A stretch of DNA of 64,000 nucleotides from Paracoccus liaowanqingii (GTDB lineage Bacteria > Pseudomonadota > Alphaproteobacteria > Rhodobacterales > Rhodobacteraceae): positions 653,501 to 717,500 of the forward strand of contig NZ_CP038439.1 in NCBI RefSeq assembly GCF_004683865.2, in the 5' to 3' direction. The notes beneath the pieces were generated by a model. The model had not been told where the DNA came from and did not search any database. It worked only from the letters and a program-made list of their open reading frames with translations. Below are positions 41,466 to 50,290 of this stretch, piece by piece. How positions within the stretch are numbered: the first letter of the stretch is position 1; every line of letters begins with the position of its first letter. The position numbers and the translations under genes are program-made.

Positions 41466-42962
41466 TCATTTCTTGCCGAAGAGGCCGCCGAGCCCGCCGG
41501 GCAGGCCCGCGCGACCGAGCTGGCCGCCCAGACCCTTGGGGTCCGAGAGCATCTTCTGCGCCTCGGCCATCTTGGCGGGGTCGAGATTGTCCATGTCGGG
41601 CAATCCGCCGCCCTTGCCGGTCATCGCGCGCATGGCCTGCTTCATCATGCCGCCCTTGCCCATCTTGCCCAGCTTCTTCATCGTGTCGGCCATCTGCTTC
41701 TGCATCTTCAGCAGCTTGTTGAGATCCGAGACCTCCATACCGGCGCCCGCGGCGATGCGCTTCTTGCGGCTGGCCTGCAGCAGATCGGGATTGGCGCGCT
41801 CGCGCTTGGTCATCGAGTTGATCAGCGCGATCTGGTGGCGGACGACCTTGTCGTCATAGCCCGCGGATTCGGCCTGCTTGGCCATCTTGGCCATGCCGGG
41901 CATCATGCCCATCACGGACTGCATTCCGCCCATCTTCTGCATCTGCTCCAGCTGGCCCCGCAGGTCGTTCATGTTGAACAGGCCCTTCTGGAAGCGCTTC
42001 ATCATGCGTTCGGCCTGTTCGACCTCCAGCACCTGCTGCGCCTTCTCGACCAAGGCCACGATGTCGCCCATGCCGAGGATGCGGCCCGCGACGCGTTCGG
42101 CATCGAAGGTTTCCAGCGCGTCCATCTTTTCGCCCAGGCCCACGAAGCGGATGGGCTTGCCGGTGATCGCGCGCATCGAGAGCGCCGCGCCGCCGCGCCC
42201 GTCGCCGTCCATCCGCGTCAGCACGACGCCCGAAATGCCGACCTTGCCGTCGAATTCGGTGGCGACGTTGACGGCGTCCTGGCCGGTCAGGCCGTCGACG
42301 ACCAGCAGCGTCTCGCGCGGGGCGGCGATGTCGCGGACCTGCTGGACCTGCGCCATCAGCGCCTCGTCGATATGCAGCCGGCCTGCCGTGTCCAGCAGCA
42401 CGACATCATAGCCGCCAAGGGAGGCCTGGGTCTTGGCGCGCTGCGCGATCTGGGGGGCGGTCTGGCCCATGACGATGGGCAGCGTGTCGACGCCGATCTG
42501 CTGGCCGAGGATGGCCAGCTGCTCCATCGCCGCCGGGCGGTTGGTGTCCAGAGACGCCATCAGCACGCGTTTCTTCTCGCGGTCCTTCAGGCGCAGGGCC
42601 AGTTTCGCGGTGGTGGTGGTCTTGCCCGAGCCCTGCAGGCCGACCATCAGGATGGCCGAGGGCGGGTTGTCGATGCGCAGCGCCTCGGGGGCGTCGTCGC
42701 CCTGCAGAACGCGGATCAGTTCGTCATGGACGATCTTGACGACCTGCTGGCCGGGGCTGACGGATTTGGTGACCGAAGCGCCGGTGGCCTTGGCGGTGAC
42801 CGCCTTGACGAAGTTGCGCGCCACCGGCAGCGAGACGTCGGCCTCCAGCAGGGCCACGCGGACCTCGCGCATGGCGGCGGTGACGTCATCCTCGGACAGG
42901 GCGCCCTGCTTGGTCAGCCGGTCGAAGACGCCGCCCAAACGGTCGGAAAGGTTCTCGAACAT
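41466..42962 (-). CDS. ffh: Signal recognition particle protein Ffh
   Basis: A 498-residue SRP54 homolog that binds signal sequences and the 4.5S RNA. The N domain is followed by the GTPase G domain (GLQGSGKTTTTAKLA, DTAGRLHID, TRMDGDGRGGAAL) and a methionine-rich M domain (MKRFQKGLFNMNDL, MGGMQSVMGMMPGM, RKKRIAAGAG). The C-terminus is a Gly/Met tail. ATG 42962 starts MFENLSDRLGGVF; a longer in-frame extension upstream is not family-like. The SRP RNA gene is not recognisable in this window. Confidence 0.96.
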   Translation of the reverse strand: MFENLSDRLGGVFDRLTKQGALSEDDVTAAMREVRVALLEADVSLPVARNFVKAVTAKATGASVTKSVSPGQQVVKIVHDELIRVLQGDDAPEALRIDNPPSAILMVGLQGSGKTTTTAKLALRLKDREKKRVLMASLDTNRPAAMEQLAILGQQIGVDTLPIVMGQTAPQIAQRAKTQASLGGYDVVLLDTAGRLHIDEALMAQVQQVRDIAAPRETLLVVDGLTGQDAVNVATEFDGKVGISGVVLTRMDGDGRGGAALSMRAITGKPIRFVGLGEKMDALETFDAERVAGRILGMGDIVALVEKAQQVLEVEQAERMMKRFQKGLFNMNDLRGQLEQMQKMGGMQSVMGMMPGMAKMAKQAESAGYDDKVVRHQIALINSMTKRERANPDLLQASRKKRIAAGAGMEVSDLNKLLKMQKQMADTMKKLGKMGKGGMMKQAMRAMTGKGGGLPDMDNLDPAKMAEAQKMLSDPKGLGGQLGRAGLPGGLGGLFGKK

Positions 42963-43117
42963 GGCCGGGCCTCCTGCTGGCGCCAAAACGGTGATGCCCC
43001 CGTGGGCGCAACGCGCTGACGGGGGGCGATCCCCGTGTCGGACGGGGACCGGAAGGCGATGCTTCCGGGAATTGGGCAGGGATATACGCGGATCGAGGGG
43101 CCGAGTCAACGCGGGTT

Positions 43118-43160
43118 GCGCCCCGACCGGACGACCCATGGGGCCGTCCGGTTTGGGCGC
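43118..43160 (-). terminator. Long imperfect hairpin after azoreductase gene
   Basis: GCGCCC (from 43118) pairs with GGGCGC (to 43160), enclosing ACCGGACG/CGTCCGGT and an inner CCC/GGG. It lies 5 bases after the azoreductase stop (minus strand) and 150 bases upstream of ffh. There is no T-run, so termination is likely but unproven. Confidence 0.5.
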
Positions 43161-43165
43161 AGGGA

Positions 43166-43750
43166 TCAGGCCGCGATCTGGTCCAGCACGGCCTGGGCGC
43201 GGGCCATGCCGGCCTCGCGGTCGAAGGCCAGGCCGTCGGCGGGCACGAAGGTCACGTCGGTGATCCCCATGAAGCCCAGCATGTGGCGCAGATAGCCCGA
43301 GGCATAGTCCAGATCCGACCCCATGGGCGTGCCGGCGGCGGTATAGGCGATGATGGCGCGCTTGCCGGTCAGCAGGCCCTCGGGGCCGTCCGCGGTGTAG
43401 CGGAAGGTGACGCCGGCGCGGGCGATCTGGTCCAGCCAGTTCTTCAGCTGCGCGGGGATGGCGAAGTTGTAGACCGGGAGGCCGATGACGATCACGTCGG
43501 CGGCCTGCACCTCGGCCAGCAGCGCGTCCGAGGTGGCGATGCGGTCCTGCTGCTCGGGCGTCGGGCTGTCTGTGCCGACGCGCACGGCCTGGAACCAGGT
43601 GGTGTCGATGGCGGGCACGCCCTCGTTCAGGTCGCGATAGGTGACGGTGGGCGTGCCTTGGGCCGTCAGCTTGGCCATGATGTCGGCGGTCAGCTGGCGC
43701 GAGACCGAGGCGTCGGCGGTGATGGCGCTGTCGAGGTGGAGGATATGCAT
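43166..43750 (-). CDS. azoR: FMN-dependent NADH-azoreductase
   Basis: A 194-residue flavodoxin-fold NADH:quinone/azo reductase of the AzoR family. The FMN phosphate loop is LDSAITADASVSRQL at the N-terminus, and GLPVYNFAIPAQLKNWLDQIARAG is the family's flavin-isoalloxazine motif. Such enzymes protect against quinones and similar electrophiles. ATG 43750 gives MHILHLDS, which fits the family; an in-frame ATG 18 bases upstream is the alternative. Divergent from a LysR regulator that probably controls it. Confidence 0.9.
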   Translation of the reverse strand: MHILHLDSAITADASVSRQLTADIMAKLTAQGTPTVTYRDLNEGVPAIDTTWFQAVRVGTDSPTPEQQDRIATSDALLAEVQAADVIVIGLPVYNFAIPAQLKNWLDQIARAGVTFRYTADGPEGLLTGKRAIIAYTAAGTPMGSDLDYASGYLRHMLGFMGITDVTFVPADGLAFDREAGMARAQAVLDQIAA

Positions 43751-43845
43751 GGCGTGTTCCGATCGCATGAATTCTGGGCTGACCTGTATTTATGTCTATG
43801 CACCTGCGAACGAAAGGGTGATAACCGCGCAGACTTTGTGCGGGG
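43751..43845. promoter_or_regulatory. azoR/lysR divergent promoter region
   Basis: A 95-base divergent gap with an AT-rich centre (about 43780-43800, GTATTTATGTCTATGCA). LysR proteins bind T-N11-A sites in such gaps; TATTTATGTCTATGCA is one possible site but is not a clear dyad. Confidence 0.3.
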
Positions 43846-44709
43846 ATGCACATGCATATCGACTCCTGGGATGATATCCGCGTGGCACTGGCCGTGGCCC
43901 GGACCGGAACGGTCAGCGGGGCCGCGACCGAGCTGGGCGTCCATCATGCCACCGTCATCCGGCGCATCGACGCGCTGGAGACCGCGCTGCGCGCCCGGCT
44001 GTTTCAGCGCCACACGCGCGGCTATGCGCTGACCGAGGCGGGGCAGACCCTTCTGGCGGCGGCCGGGGCGGCGGACGAGCGGTTTTCCCAGATGGCCGCG
44101 CAGATCGCCGGGGCGGGCGAGCGGATCGAGGGCGATCTGGTCGTGACCTCGCTGCCCGAGCTGACCGATCTGGTGATGCCGCGCCTGATCGCGCTGATGA
44201 CCCGACACCCCGCTTTGCGGCTGACCTATGCCACCGATGCGCGGCTCTTCCGGCTGGATGCGGGCGAGGCGCATGTCGCGATCCGGGGCGGTCCCAAGCC
44301 GACCGAGGCCGATTACGTCGTCAGCGCCATGACCCGCAGCGCGCAGAAGCTGTATGCCTCGGCGGCCTATCTGGAGCGTTACGGGCCGGTGACCGATCCG
44401 CGCGACCACCGCTTCGCGCTGCCCGGGTCGGATGCGCGGGGGGCGCCGCTGATGCGCTGGCTGCAGGACCGCATCGGTCCCGACAACATCCTGCTGGTCG
44501 CCAACGAGACCGACGCCCGCGAGGCGGTGATCCGCGCGGGCCTGGCCATCGGCGCGCTGCCCGAAGGCCGGGCGCAGGGGCTGGTTCCGGCGCTGAGCCT
44601 GCCCGATTGGGACGCGCAGCTGTGGCTGGTCACGCATGTCGACCTGCACCGCACCCCCAAGGTGCAGGCGGTGCTGGCGGCCCTGCGCGGCGGCCAGCCG
44701 GGGGCCTGA
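43846..44709 (+). CDS. LysR-family transcriptional regulator
   Basis: A 287-residue LTTR: N-terminal helix-turn-helix (VALAVARTGTVSGAATELGVHHATVIRRIDALE), then the effector domain (about 95-287). Divergent from azoR, the usual arrangement for a regulator and its quinone- or electrophile-responsive target; effector unknown. ATG 43846 or ATG 43852 could start it, both close together. Confidence 0.9.
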   Translation: MHMHIDSWDDIRVALAVARTGTVSGAATELGVHHATVIRRIDALETALRARLFQRHTRGYALTEAGQTLLAAAGAADERFSQMAAQIAGAGERIEGDLVVTSLPELTDLVMPRLIALMTRHPALRLTYATDARLFRLDAGEAHVAIRGGPKPTEADYVVSAMTRSAQKLYASAAYLERYGPVTDPRDHRFALPGSDARGAPLMRWLQDRIGPDNILLVANETDAREAVIRAGLAIGALPEGRAQGLVPALSLPDWDAQLWLVTHVDLHRTPKVQAVLAALRGGQPGA

Positions 44710-44779
44710 TCGCGGCGGCTTTCCTTCCGGGGGCGCTGTCGCTAGGTTTTCGGCAGACGGCAGGACAAGAGGCGGGCCC

Positions 44780-45550
44780 GTGGCGCATATCATCGTGGTC
44801 GGAAACGAGAAGGGCGGCTCGGGCAAGTCCACCACCTCGATGCATGTGGCCACCGCCCTGGCCCGGATGGGCCACCGGGTGGGGGGCTTGGATCTGGACG
44901 TGCGCCAGCGCAGCTTCGGGCGCTATGTCGAGAACCGGGCCGCCTTCCGGGCGCAGGCCGGGATCGATTTGCCGATGCCCCTGATGACGATGCCCGCGGA
45001 GGGCCCCGATCCGCTGACCCCGGCGCTGCAGCAGCTGGAACGGGACTGCGACTTCATCCTGCTGGACTGTCCCGGGTCGCATACGCGGCTGAGCCAGATG
45101 GCCCATGCCGTCGCCGACACGCTGATCACGCCCCTGAACGACAGCTTCGTCGATTTCGACCTGCTGGCCCGCATGTCCCCCGAGGGCGAGGTGCTGGGCC
45201 CCTCGATCTATGCCGAGATGGTCTGGGGCGCCCGGCAGATGCGCGCGCAGGCGGGCGGCGGGGCCATCGACTGGCTGGTGCTGCGCAACCGGCTTGGCAC
45301 GCAGCAGATGCACAACAAGCGCAAGGTCGGCGGGGCACTGACCGAGCTGTCGCGCCGCATTGGGTTCCGCGTGGCCCCGGGCTTTTCGGAACGGGTGATC
45401 TTCCGCGAGCTGTTCCCGCGCGGGCTGACGCTGCTGGACCTGAAGGATGTCGGGACCGAGGCGATGAGCATGTCCCATATCGCCGCCCGGCAGGAGCTGC
45501 GCGACCTGATCACCGAGCTGCACCTGCCCGGGGTCGCCGTCAGCTTCTGA
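44780..45550 (+). CDS. mipZ: Division-plane positioning ATPase MipZ
   Basis: A 256-residue ParA/MinD-type ATPase. The deviant Walker A is KGGSGKSTT at the N-terminus; GLDLDVRQRSFGRYVENR is highly characteristic of MipZ, where the RQR segment distinguishes it from ParA. In Caulobacter MipZ binds ParB at the poles and blocks FtsZ polymerisation, so the division plane forms at mid-cell. GTG 44780 begins VAHIIVVGNEKGG, aligned with the family. parAB are not in this window. A terminator hairpin follows. Confidence 0.92.
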   Translation: MAHIIVVGNEKGGSGKSTTSMHVATALARMGHRVGGLDLDVRQRSFGRYVENRAAFRAQAGIDLPMPLMTMPAEGPDPLTPALQQLERDCDFILLDCPGSHTRLSQMAHAVADTLITPLNDSFVDFDLLARMSPEGEVLGPSIYAEMVWGARQMRAQAGGGAIDWLVLRNRLGTQQMHNKRKVGGALTELSRRIGFRVAPGFSERVIFRELFPRGLTLLDLKDVGTEAMSMSHIAARQELRDLITELHLPGVAVSF

Positions 45551-45559
45551 AGGGGGGTT

Positions 45560-45592
45560 GGCCGGTCCCGGGCCTGCGGCACGGGACCGGCC
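45560..45592. terminator. Bidirectional terminator between mipZ and lipoprotein gene
   Basis: GGCCGGTCCCG (45560-45570) and CGGGACCGGCC (45582-45592) form a perfect 11-bp stem with an 11-base loop, between two convergent genes. There is no T-run on either side. Confidence 0.55.
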
Positions 45593-45599
45593 GGGGGCG

Positions 45600-45836
45600 T
45601 CATTCGCCGAACTTGCGGAACATCCCCTCCTGGCGGCAGACCGAGACCGCCTCGGCCTTGTCCATGGCCTCGGGATAGGTCACGGGCTCGTCCCACAGGA
45701 CAAGCCATGGCGCGTAGAGCTGGCAGGTCACGGGACCGTCCGGCGTCTCGACCTCGACGGGTGGGGTTTCGTATCTCTGGGTACAGGCGGTCAGGGACCC
45801 AAGCGCGACAGTTAAAACGGCAACCTTGTAAAACAT
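45600..45836 (-). CDS. Small putative lipoprotein
   Basis: A 78-residue protein with a lipoprotein signal peptide: MFYKVAVLTVALGSLTACTQ, lipobox LTAC with the lipidated Cys at residue 18. The mature part has two more cysteines (VTCQLY and SVCRQEG). I do not recognise the family; function unknown. It sits between the mipZ and pdhC 3' regions, each separated from it by a strong hairpin, so it is its own transcription unit. Confidence 0.75.
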   Translation of the reverse strand: MFYKVAVLTVALGSLTACTQRYETPPVEVETPDGPVTCQLYAPWLVLWDEPVTYPEAMDKAEAVSVCRQEGMFRKFGE

Positions 45837-45910
45837 GGAGCAACCTTCGCTTCCGAGTGATCGGGGAGACGATGGCCCGCCCGGCAGCGGCAGAGTGCGG
45901 ACTGCAAAAC

Positions 45911-45952
45911 GGCCATCGGCGGCAAAGCTAGAAAGCTTTGCCGCCGATGGCC
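45911..45952 (-). terminator. 19-bp perfect hairpin terminator of the pdh operon
   Basis: Arms 45911-45929 and 45934-45952 are perfectly complementary over 19 bases with loop AGAA. On the minus strand the hairpin lies 23 bases after the pdhC stop and is followed by GTTTTGCAG. A very strong terminator; the stem is long enough to act as an RNase-resistant 3' end as well. Confidence 0.88.
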
Positions 45953-45975
45953 ATAAGTGCTTGTTTCTGAACAGT

Positions 45976-47361
45976 TTAGGCCAGCATGCCGATCGGATTT
46001 TCCAGATGGCTGACGATGGCCTCCAGCAGCTGCGCGCCCAGGGCGCCGTCGATGACGCGGTGGTCGACCGACAGGGTCATGGACATGACGTTGCGGACCA
46101 CGACCTCGCCGCCCTCGACCACCGGCGTGGGGATCCCCGCGCCCACGGCCAGGATGGCGCCATGCGGCGGGTTGATGACGGCATCGAAGTTCTCGATCCC
46201 GAACATGCCCAGGTTGCTGATCGCGAAGCTGCCGCCCTGGTATTCATGCGGCGCCAGCTTCTTGGTCTTGGCGCGGCCCGCCAGATCCTTCATCTGCGCC
46301 GACAGCGCGGACAGGGACTTCTGGTGGGCGTCCTTCAGGACGGGCGTGAACAGCCCGCCCTCGATGGCCACGGCCACCGCCACGTCCGAGGGCTTCAGCT
46401 TGAGGATGCGATCCCCGGCCCAGACCGCATTGGCATCGGGCACCTGCTGAAGCGCCAGCGCGCAAGCCTTGATGATGAAGTCGTTGACCGACAGCTTGAC
46501 GCCGCGCGCCTCCAGCTGCTTGTTCAGCGTCCCGCGGAACGCCATCAGCGCGTCCAGCTTGGCCGAGCGGCGCAGGTAGAAATGCGGGATGGTCTGCTTG
46601 GCCTCGGACAGGCGGGCCGCGATGGTGCGGCGCATGCCGTCCAGCTGGACCTCCTCGGTCTCGCGGTCGGCATACATCTTAAGCACGGTCTCGGTCGACA
46701 GGCCCTTGGGGGCCGCTGCGGCGGCCGGGGCAGGGGCGGCGGGGGCCGCTGCCGCTGCGGGAGCGTCGGCCTTGGCCTCGGCAGGCTTGGCGCCGGGCTT
46801 GGCGGCCTCGACATCCGCCTTGACGATGCGGCCATGCGGGCCGCTGCCGGTGATGGCCGACAGGTCCAGCCCCTTGTCCGCCGCGATGCGCCGCGCCAGG
46901 GGCGAGGCGAAGATGCGCTGGCCGTCCTTCGACGGGGCAGGGGCCGCGGCCTTGCCGCCCACATCCTTGCCGCCCGCGTCCTTGACCGAGCCTTCGCCCG
47001 CCACGGGTGCGCCGATCGGGCCGCCATAGCCCTTTTCGGCCGGGCCGGGTTCCGCGCCCGTATCGGTGGGCTTGGCGTCAGGCTTGGCCGCCGGCGCTTC
47101 GGCCGCCGACGCATCCTCGCCATCCTCCAGCAGGACGGCGATGGGGGTGTTGACCTTGACCCCGGACTGGCCCTCGGCGATCAGGATCTTGCCCATCACG
47201 CCCTCGTCCACGGCCTCGAACTCCATCGTGGCCTTGTCGGTCTCGATCTCGGCCAGGATGTCGCCCGACTTGACCGCATCGCCTTCCTTGACCAGCCACT
47301 TGGCCAGCGTGCCTTCCTCCATCGTGGGGGAGAGGGCGGGCATCAGGATTTCCGTAGGCAT
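45976..47361 (-). CDS. pdhC: Pyruvate dehydrogenase E2, dihydrolipoamide acetyltransferase
   Basis: A 461-residue E2 core. One lipoyl domain (residues 1-80, lysine in [14 protein letters not shown]), an Ala/Pro linker, the E1/E3-binding domain ([22 protein letters not shown], about 150-185) and the catalytic domain (about 235-461) with the active-site histidine and aspartate in [12 protein letters not shown]. It transfers acetyl groups to CoA. Third gene of pdhA-pdhB-pdhC, 12 bases after pdhB. No lpd (E3) gene is in the window. Confidence 0.95.
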   Translation of the reverse strand: MPTEILMPALSPTMEEGTLAKWLVKEGDAVKSGDILAEIETDKATMEFEAVDEGVMGKILIAEGQSGVKVNTPIAVLLEDGEDASAAEAPAAKPDAKPTDTGAEPGPAEKGYGGPIGAPVAGEGSVKDAGGKDVGGKAAAPAPSKDGQRIFASPLARRIAADKGLDLSAITGSGPHGRIVKADVEAAKPGAKPAEAKADAPAAAAAPAAPAPAAAAAPKGLSTETVLKMYADRETEEVQLDGMRRTIAARLSEAKQTIPHFYLRRSAKLDALMAFRGTLNKQLEARGVKLSVNDFIIKACALALQQVPDANAVWAGDRILKLKPSDVAVAVAIEGGLFTPVLKDAHQKSLSALSAQMKDLAGRAKTKKLAPHEYQGGSFAISNLGMFGIENFDAVINPPHGAILAVGAGIPTPVVEGGEVVVRNVMSMTLSVDHRVIDGALGAQLLEAIVSHLENPIGMLA

Positions 47362-47373
47362 CGCACAGCTCCC

Positions 47374-48774
47374 TTACTTGTAGGTGACTTTTTTCACGGC
47401 TTCGGCGATCTCGGCGGGCGTGATCAGCGCGTGCTTTTCCAGGTTGGCGGCATAGGGCATCGGCACATCCTTGCCGGTGCAGCAGATGACCGGCGCGTCC
47501 AGATAGTCGAACGCGTTCTCCATCAGATAGGCCGAGATGTGGTTGCCGATGGCGCCCACGGGGAAGCCCTCCTCGACGGTCACGCAGCGGTTGGTCCGCT
47601 TGACCGAGGTCAGGATGGCGTCATAGTCCAGCGGCCGCAGGGTGCGCAGGTCGATCACCTCGGCCTCGATCCCGTCCTCGGCCAGCAGCTTGGCGGCCTC
47701 CAGCGAATGGGCCACGCCGATGCCGAAGCTGACCAGCGTCACGTCATCGCCCGACCGCACGGTATTGGCCTTGCCGAAGGGGATGGTGAAGTCCGGCAGG
47801 TCCGGAACCTCGAAGCTGCGCCCGTAGAGGATCTCGTTTTCCAGGAAGATCACCGGGTTGTTGTCGCGGATCGCCTGCTTCATCAGGCCCTTCGCGTCGG
47901 CCGCCGAATAGGGCATCACGACCTTGAGGCCGGGAATGGCCGAGTACCATGCGGCATAGTCCTGGCTGTGCTGCGCGCCCACGCGGGCGGCGGCGCCGTT
48001 CGGGCCGCGGAAGACGATCGGGCAGCCCATCTGGCCCCCCGACATGTAGAGCGTCTTGGCCGCCGAGTTGATGATGTGGTCGATGCCCTGCATGGCGAAG
48101 TTGAAGGTCATGAACTCGACGATCGGGCGCAGGCCGGCCAGCGCGGCGCCGGTGCCGATGCCGGCAAAGCCCATCTCGCTGATCGGCGTGTCGACCACGC
48201 GGCGGGGGCCGAACTTGGCCAGCAGGCCTTGGCTGATCTTGTAGGCGCCCTCGTACTCGCCGACCTCCTCGCCCATCAGGAACACGGTCTCGTCGCGCTC
48301 CATCTCTTCGGACATGGCCTCGCGCAGGGCTTCCCGCACGGTCATGGTCTTCATCTTGGTGCCCTCGGGCCAGTCCGGGCTGCGCGGCGCGGGCTGAGGG
48401 GTCTTCACCTCCTCGATGGCCGATTTGCCGGGCTGGGCGCCCTCGTCCTTCTTCGGCGCCTCGGTCTCGGGCGCCTTGGCGTCGGCGGGCTTCGCCTCGG
48501 CCTTGGGGGCGGGGGCCGCGTCGGCGCTTTCGCCCTCCTCGACCAGCACGCAGATCGGAGAGTTCACGGCGATGCCTTGGGTGCCCTCGGCCACCAGGAT
48601 CTTGCCCATGATTCCCTCATCGACGGCCTCGAACTCCATCGTGGCCTTGTCGGTCTCGATCTCGGCCAGGATGTCGCCGGACTTGACCGTGTCGCCTTCC
48701 TTCTTCAGCCATTTGGCCAAGGTGCCCTCCTCCATCGTGGGGGACAGGGCGGGCATCAGGATTTCAATTGCCAT
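47374..48774 (-). CDS. pdhB: Pyruvate dehydrogenase E1 beta with N-terminal lipoyl domain
   Basis: A 466-residue E1-beta fused to its own lipoyl domain (residues 1-80, [20 protein letters not shown]) and a charged Ala/Pro/Lys linker (about 85-135); the E1-beta part (about 140-466) has [19 protein letters not shown] and EISAK-free beta-type motifs such as [11 protein letters not shown]. This fusion is a known trait of alphaproteobacteria. ATG 48774 starts [18 protein letters not shown]. The lipoyl part is nearly identical in DNA to that of pdhC. Confidence 0.95.
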   Translation of the reverse strand: MAIEILMPALSPTMEEGTLAKWLKKEGDTVKSGDILAEIETDKATMEFEAVDEGIMGKILVAEGTQGIAVNSPICVLVEEGESADAAPAPKAEAKPADAKAPETEAPKKDEGAQPGKSAIEEVKTPQPAPRSPDWPEGTKMKTMTVREALREAMSEEMERDETVFLMGEEVGEYEGAYKISQGLLAKFGPRRVVDTPISEMGFAGIGTGAALAGLRPIVEFMTFNFAMQGIDHIINSAAKTLYMSGGQMGCPIVFRGPNGAAARVGAQHSQDYAAWYSAIPGLKVVMPYSAADAKGLMKQAIRDNNPVIFLENEILYGRSFEVPDLPDFTIPFGKANTVRSGDDVTLVSFGIGVAHSLEAAKLLAEDGIEAEVIDLRTLRPLDYDAILTSVKRTNRCVTVEEGFPVGAIGNHISAYLMENAFDYLDAPVICCTGKDVPMPYAANLEKHALITPAEIAEAVKKVTYK

Positions 48775-48788
48775 GTGTCGGGGCCCCC

Positions 48789-49823
48789 TCAGGCGTGCTC
48801 TTCGGCGCTGCCCTGCGGCAGCTCTTCGGCATAGATGTCGGTCCACAGCTCCTCGAGCGCGGGCTCGGGGCTGTCCTTGGCGAATTCGGCCGAGTCGTTG
48901 ACGATCTCCTTGATCTCCTTGTCCAGAGCCTTGAGTTCCTCGTCGGTCGCGTGGCTTCCGGTCAGCAGCAGGTCGCGGATGTTCTCGATCGGGTCACGCT
49001 CGTCGCGCATCTTCTGCACCTCCTCGCGGGTCCGGTACTTGGCCGGGTCCGACATCGAGTGGCCGCGATAGCGATAGGTCATGACTTCCAGGATGTAGGG
49101 GCCCTTGCCGGCGCGGCAGTGGGCCACGGCCTTCTCGCCCGCGGCCTTGACGGCCAGAACGTCCATGCCGTCGACCTGCTCGCCGGGGATGCCGAAGGCC
49201 TCGCCGCGGTCGAAGAAGGTCTTGGACTTGGTCGAGCGGCTGACCGACATGCCCATGGCATACTGGTTGTTCTCGATCACGAAGATGACGGGCAGGTCCC
49301 ACAGTTCGGCCATGTTGTAGGTCTCGTAGACCTGGCCCTGGTTCGCGGCGCCGTCCCCGAAATAGGTGAAGGTGACGTTGTCGTTGCCCAGATACTTGTC
49401 GGCGAAGGCCAGCCCTGCGCCAAGCGGCACCTGCGCCGCGACGATCCCGTGGCCGCCGTAGAAGTGCTTCTCGCGGCTGAACATGTGCATGCTGCCGCCC
49501 TTGCCCTTGGAATAGCCGTCCTGGCGTCCGGTCAGCTCGGCCATGACGCCGCGCGCCTCCATCCCGCAGGCCAGCATGTGGCCGTGGTCGCGATAGCTGG
49601 TGATGCGCTTGTCGCCCTCCTTCGCGCAGGCCTCGAGGCCCACGACGACGGCCTCCTGGCCGATGTAGAGGTGGCAGAAGCCGCCGATCAGGCCCATGCC
49701 GTACAGCTGTCCGGCCTTCTCCTCGAATCGGCGGATCAGCAGCATGTCGCGGTAGTATTGAAGCAGCTCGTCCTTGGAGACGTTCGACGGCGCCTCCGAG
49801 ATGGGGCTTGGTTTCTTGGCCAT
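48789..49823 (-). CDS. pdhA: Pyruvate dehydrogenase E1 alpha
   Basis: A 344-residue thiamine-diphosphate enzyme subunit that decarboxylates pyruvate. The ThDP motif [20 protein letters not shown]...VIENNQYAM (GDG to NN) is complete. [19 protein letters not shown] is the typical N-terminal part. ATG 49823 is chosen because AGGAGG lies at the right distance; the upstream in-frame ATG sits against that ribosome-binding site. First gene of the operon, with a palindrome in its promoter region. Confidence 0.95.
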   Translation of the reverse strand: MAKKPSPISEAPSNVSKDELLQYYRDMLLIRRFEEKAGQLYGMGLIGGFCHLYIGQEAVVVGLEACAKEGDKRITSYRDHGHMLACGMEARGVMAELTGRQDGYSKGKGGSMHMFSREKHFYGGHGIVAAQVPLGAGLAFADKYLGNDNVTFTYFGDGAANQGQVYETYNMAELWDLPVIFVIENNQYAMGMSVSRSTKSKTFFDRGEAFGIPGEQVDGMDVLAVKAAGEKAVAHCRAGKGPYILEVMTYRYRGHSMSDPAKYRTREEVQKMRDERDPIENIRDLLLTGSHATDEELKALDKEIKEIVNDSAEFAKDSPEPALEELWTDIYAEELPQGSAEEHA

Positions 49824-49850
49824 GCGGCACATCCTCCTGGAAGCGTGGTC

Positions 49851-49900
49851 GGATAGTTCAGCGTTAAACTATCCGTAGCGCATCGCCGCCGGGCGTGCAA
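49851..49900 (-). promoter_or_regulatory. pdhA promoter with a palindromic operator candidate
   Basis: GGATAGTT (49851-49858) and AACTATCC (49867-49874) form a perfect 8-bp dyad with an 8-base centre. On the minus strand a TTGCAC (49895-49900) and, 17 bases on, TACGGA (49872-49877) could be -35 and -10, which would place the dyad across the start site. A repressor or activator site for pyruvate dehydrogenase is a plausible reading; the bound protein is unknown. Confidence 0.55.
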
Positions 49901-49927
49901 TCCCGCCGGAATCGGGGCTGCCGCGGC

Positions 49928-50221
49928 CTAGCGCAGCAGCACCTCGTCGGCGCGCAGAAGGCCCAGGACCTCGCGGGCGCGTTCATCCAGAAGGTCCAGA
50001 TCCAGATAGTCGTCGGACAGGCGGCGGGTCAGGTTCTGCATCTGCGCCACCTGGTCGCGCAGGGCGTCGCGCTGTGCCGCCAGCTCGGCCGTCTCGGCCT
50101 CGATCTGGATGCGGCGCAGGATGCCCGAGGGGCCCTGGACCGCCGCATACGAGAAATACAGTCCCAGAAGGACGGTCAGGACCAGAAAGACGGTGGCGCC
50201 GATGGACAGGCGTTGGGGCAT
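49928..50221 (-). CDS. ftsB: Septum formation initiator FtsB/DivIC
   Basis: A 97-residue bitopic protein: one transmembrane helix (about 8-28, GATVFLVLTVLLGLYFSY) followed by a coiled coil (about 35-65) and the short DivIC C-terminal part (YLDLDLLDERAREVLGL). It joins FtsL and FtsQ in the division complex; ftsL is in the dcw cluster at 55869. Length and layout fit the family. Upstream of the pdh operon on the same strand, separated by the palindromic promoter region. Confidence 0.88.
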   Translation of the reverse strand: MPQRLSIGATVFLVLTVLLGLYFSYAAVQGPSGILRRIQIEAETAELAAQRDALRDQVAQMQNLTRRLSDDYLDLDLLDERAREVLGLLRADEVLLR

Positions 50222-50270
50222 GGGCGGTTCCTTGTCACGGCGAAGATCATGCCACAGCGCGGGGGGCGGG

Positions 50271-50290
50271 AAAATCCCCCCTGTCGGGGG
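50271..50290 (-). terminator. Terminator after rlmJ
   Basis: On the minus strand, directly after the rlmJ stop, CCCCC-GACAG-GGGGG is followed by ATTTTCC (plus coordinates 50276-50290 for the stem). Short stem but with a U-run. Confidence 0.6.
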
